Source: Gordonia hankookensis
GTDB lineage: Bacteria; Actinomycetota; Actinomycetes; Mycobacteriales; Mycobacteriaceae
Length of the DNA: 64,000 bases
Direction of reading: 5' to 3'
NCBI RefSeq assembly: GCF_014673215.1
Contig: NZ_JACWMS010000003.1
Location: 62,001 to 126,000 of the forward strand
Within the stretch, counting starts at the first letter, position 1. Each line of letters begins with the position of its first letter. Made by a program: the position numbers and the translations under genes. Shown here piece by piece: positions 62,834-64,000 of this stretch. The notes under the pieces are model-generated. The model searched no databases, was not told the origin of the DNA, and worked only from the letters and a program-made list of their open reading frames with translations.

Positions 62834-64000
62834 ATGACCACGGATTCCACCACTCCCATCGACGGAGCCAAGCGCAAGAAGAGGGTTGCCCCTGTCGATC
62901 AGGTGCCGCCCGCGGGCAAACTGCTCACCCTGGGTGCACAGCATGTCGTCGCGTTCTACGCCGGAGCGGTCCTGGTCCCGCTCCTGATCGCACGGGCGAT
63001 CAACCTCGACTCCGAGGCCCTGACCATGCTGATCACCGCAGATCTGTTCACCTGCGGCATCGCCTCCCTGTTGCAGGCAGTGGGCATCTGGAAGATCGGT
63101 GTCCGCCTGCCACTGCTGCAGGGCATCACGTTCGCCACGCTCGCGCCGGTCATCCAGATCGCGAACAATCACGGCGGCGGACGGGTCGGCCTGCAGACCG
63201 TGTACGGCGCGGTCATCGCGGCAGGCGTCTTCACCTTCTTGATCGCACCGTTCTTCGCCAAGCTGATCCGCTTCCTGCCCCCGGTGGTCACCGGCACGCT
63301 GATCACGATCATCGGCATCTGTCTGATCCCCGTCGGCGCCGGCGACGCGGTCAGCGACCCGGCAACCCATCTCCACGATTCGGCCAATTGGCGGTGGGTC
63401 CTCTATGTACTGGGCACGATCCTGCTGATCGTGTTGATGCAGCGCTTCTTCCACGGCTTCATGGCGACGATCGCGGTGCTGTTGGGCCTCGTCGTCGGAA
63501 CCTTCGTGGCCTGGCTGTGCGGTGACGCGGATTTCGCGGCCGTGGGTCAGGCGGACTGGCTCGGCTTCACCCCGCCGTTCGCCTTCGGCTGGCCGCGATT
63601 CGACATCGTCGCCATCGTCTCGCTGATCGTGGTGCTGCTGGTGGTTGCCGTCGAATCGACCGGATCGGTGTTCGCGACCGGCGAGATCGTCGGCAAGCGC
63701 ATCAAGAAGGAGGACGTCGCCGCGACGGTCCGAGCCGACGGTCTGGCCACCGTCATCGGCGGCTCGTTCAATTCCTTCCCCTACACGGCGTTCTCGGAGA
63801 ACGTCGGCCTGGTGCGACTCACCGGCGTCAAGAGCCGATGGGTGGTCGCCGCGGCCGGCGGCATCATGATCGTCCTCGGGCTGTTCCCGAAACTGGCCAA
63901 GGTCGTCGAGTGCATTCCCGCACCCGTGCTCGGCGGCGCGGCCCTGATCATGTTCGCCACGGTGGCCATCGTCGGCATCCAGACCCTGACGTCGGTCGAC
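62834..64000 (+). CDS. NCS2 family uracil/xanthine-type permease (3' truncated)
   Basis: 389 codons are open to the window end, so the gene continues beyond it. Proton-coupled nucleobase uptake. A basic cytosolic start (KRKKRVAP) precedes GAQHVVAFYAGAVLVPLL, the conserved helix-1 QH motif. PLLQGITFATLAP, VVTGTLITIIGICLIPVG, VAVESTGSVFATGE (the helix-8 glutamate) and SFNSFPYTAFSENVGLV follow, all as in UraA/XanQ-type proteins. Uracil and xanthine specificities cannot be separated by eye. Confidence 0.92.
   Translation, partial: MTTDSTTPIDGAKRKKRVAPVDQVPPAGKLLTLGAQHVVAFYAGAVLVPLLIARAINLDSEALTMLITADLFTCGIASLLQAVGIWKIGVRLPLLQGITFATLAPVIQIANNHGGGRVGLQTVYGAVIAAGVFTFLIAPFFAKLIRFLPPVVTGTLITIIGICLIPVGAGDAVSDPATHLHDSANWRWVLYVLGTILLIVLMQRFFHGFMATIAVLLGLVVGTFVAWLCGDADFAAVGQADWLGFTPPFAFGWPRFDIVAIVSLIVVLLVVAVESTGSVFATGEIVGKRIKKEDVAATVRADGLATVIGGSFNSFPYTAFSENVGLVRLTGVKSRWVVAAAGGIMIVLGLFPKLAKVVECIPAPVLGGAALIMFATVAIVGIQTLTSVD

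Noticed and set aside
1..64000. CRISPR arrays, insertion sequences, integrases, tRNA or rRNA genes
   Set aside because: None found by eye on either strand.

Overview
The window reads as ordinary chromosome of a high-G+C, mycolic-acid-containing actinobacterium of the order Mycobacteriales. Gordonia or a near relative is my best guess, but the genus is inference. The reasons are gene content and order. From about 1 to 28.1 kb the genes match, from memory, the M. tuberculosis block Rv1220c-Rv1248c: kgd, a short-chain dehydrogenase, lpqZ, corA, the LpqY-SugABC trehalose importer, an MgtE-like CBS protein, a DUF1003 protein, a lytic transglycosylase, mrp, and tatB-htrA-rseA-sigE with a divergent O-methyltransferase. 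From 28.1 to 58.5 kb they match a second, distant block, Rv3264c-Rv3285: manB, wbbL, rmlD, an LCP protein, TIGR03089, purE/purK, a GtrA protein, a PH-domain protein, birA, accD5-accE5-maf, sseA, a SufE-like gene and accA3. I see no IS element, prophage, CRISPR array, rRNA or tRNA.

Layout. 1-9.6 kb: the end of an ABC exporter, kgd, a TetR-controlled Baeyer-Villiger-type monooxygenase with an SDR, then lpqZ and marC. 9.7-13.5 kb: corA and a small accessory patch (SUFU-domain protein, metallophosphoesterase, ParB-like protein, nucleoside deaminase). 13.5-18.1 kb: lpqY-sugA-sugB-sugC on the minus strand. 18.3-28.1 kb: envelope and stress genes around the SigE/RseA/HtrA regulon. 28.1-36.8 kb: GDP-mannose and dTDP-rhamnose wall assembly, an LCP ligase, several small enzymes and peptide deformylase. 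36.8-46.4 kb: purEK, GtrA, a PH-domain protein with a two-component system, birA and the acyl-CoA carboxylase subunits with maf. 46.5-56.5 kb: the accessory lipid region. 56.7-64 kb: accA3, a lipoprotein, an MFS exporter with a TetR regulator, a MobA-like nucleotidyltransferase and the start of an NCS2 nucleobase permease.

The part that departs from the conserved order is 46.5-56.5 kb. Between maf and sseA lie a WS/DGAT-like acyltransferase, a secreted antigen-85-type esterase and three tandem PapA-like acyltransferases. A fourth PapA-like gene is translationally coupled behind sseA and the sufE-like gene and sits directly before accA3. No polyketide synthase or MmpL gene accompanies them, unlike the sulfolipid and acyltrehalose loci of mycobacteria. 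I infer an undescribed acylated-glycolipid pathway. Antigen-85 enzymes release trehalose and LpqY-SugABC re-imports it, so both halves of a trehalose cycle may be present in the window.

A second pattern concerns gene starts. Fifteen genes, nearly all at the head of a transcription unit, have a TANNNT -10 box ending 7-9 nt before the start codon and no Shine-Dalgarno sequence. This points to widespread leaderless transcription and helped me choose several starts.
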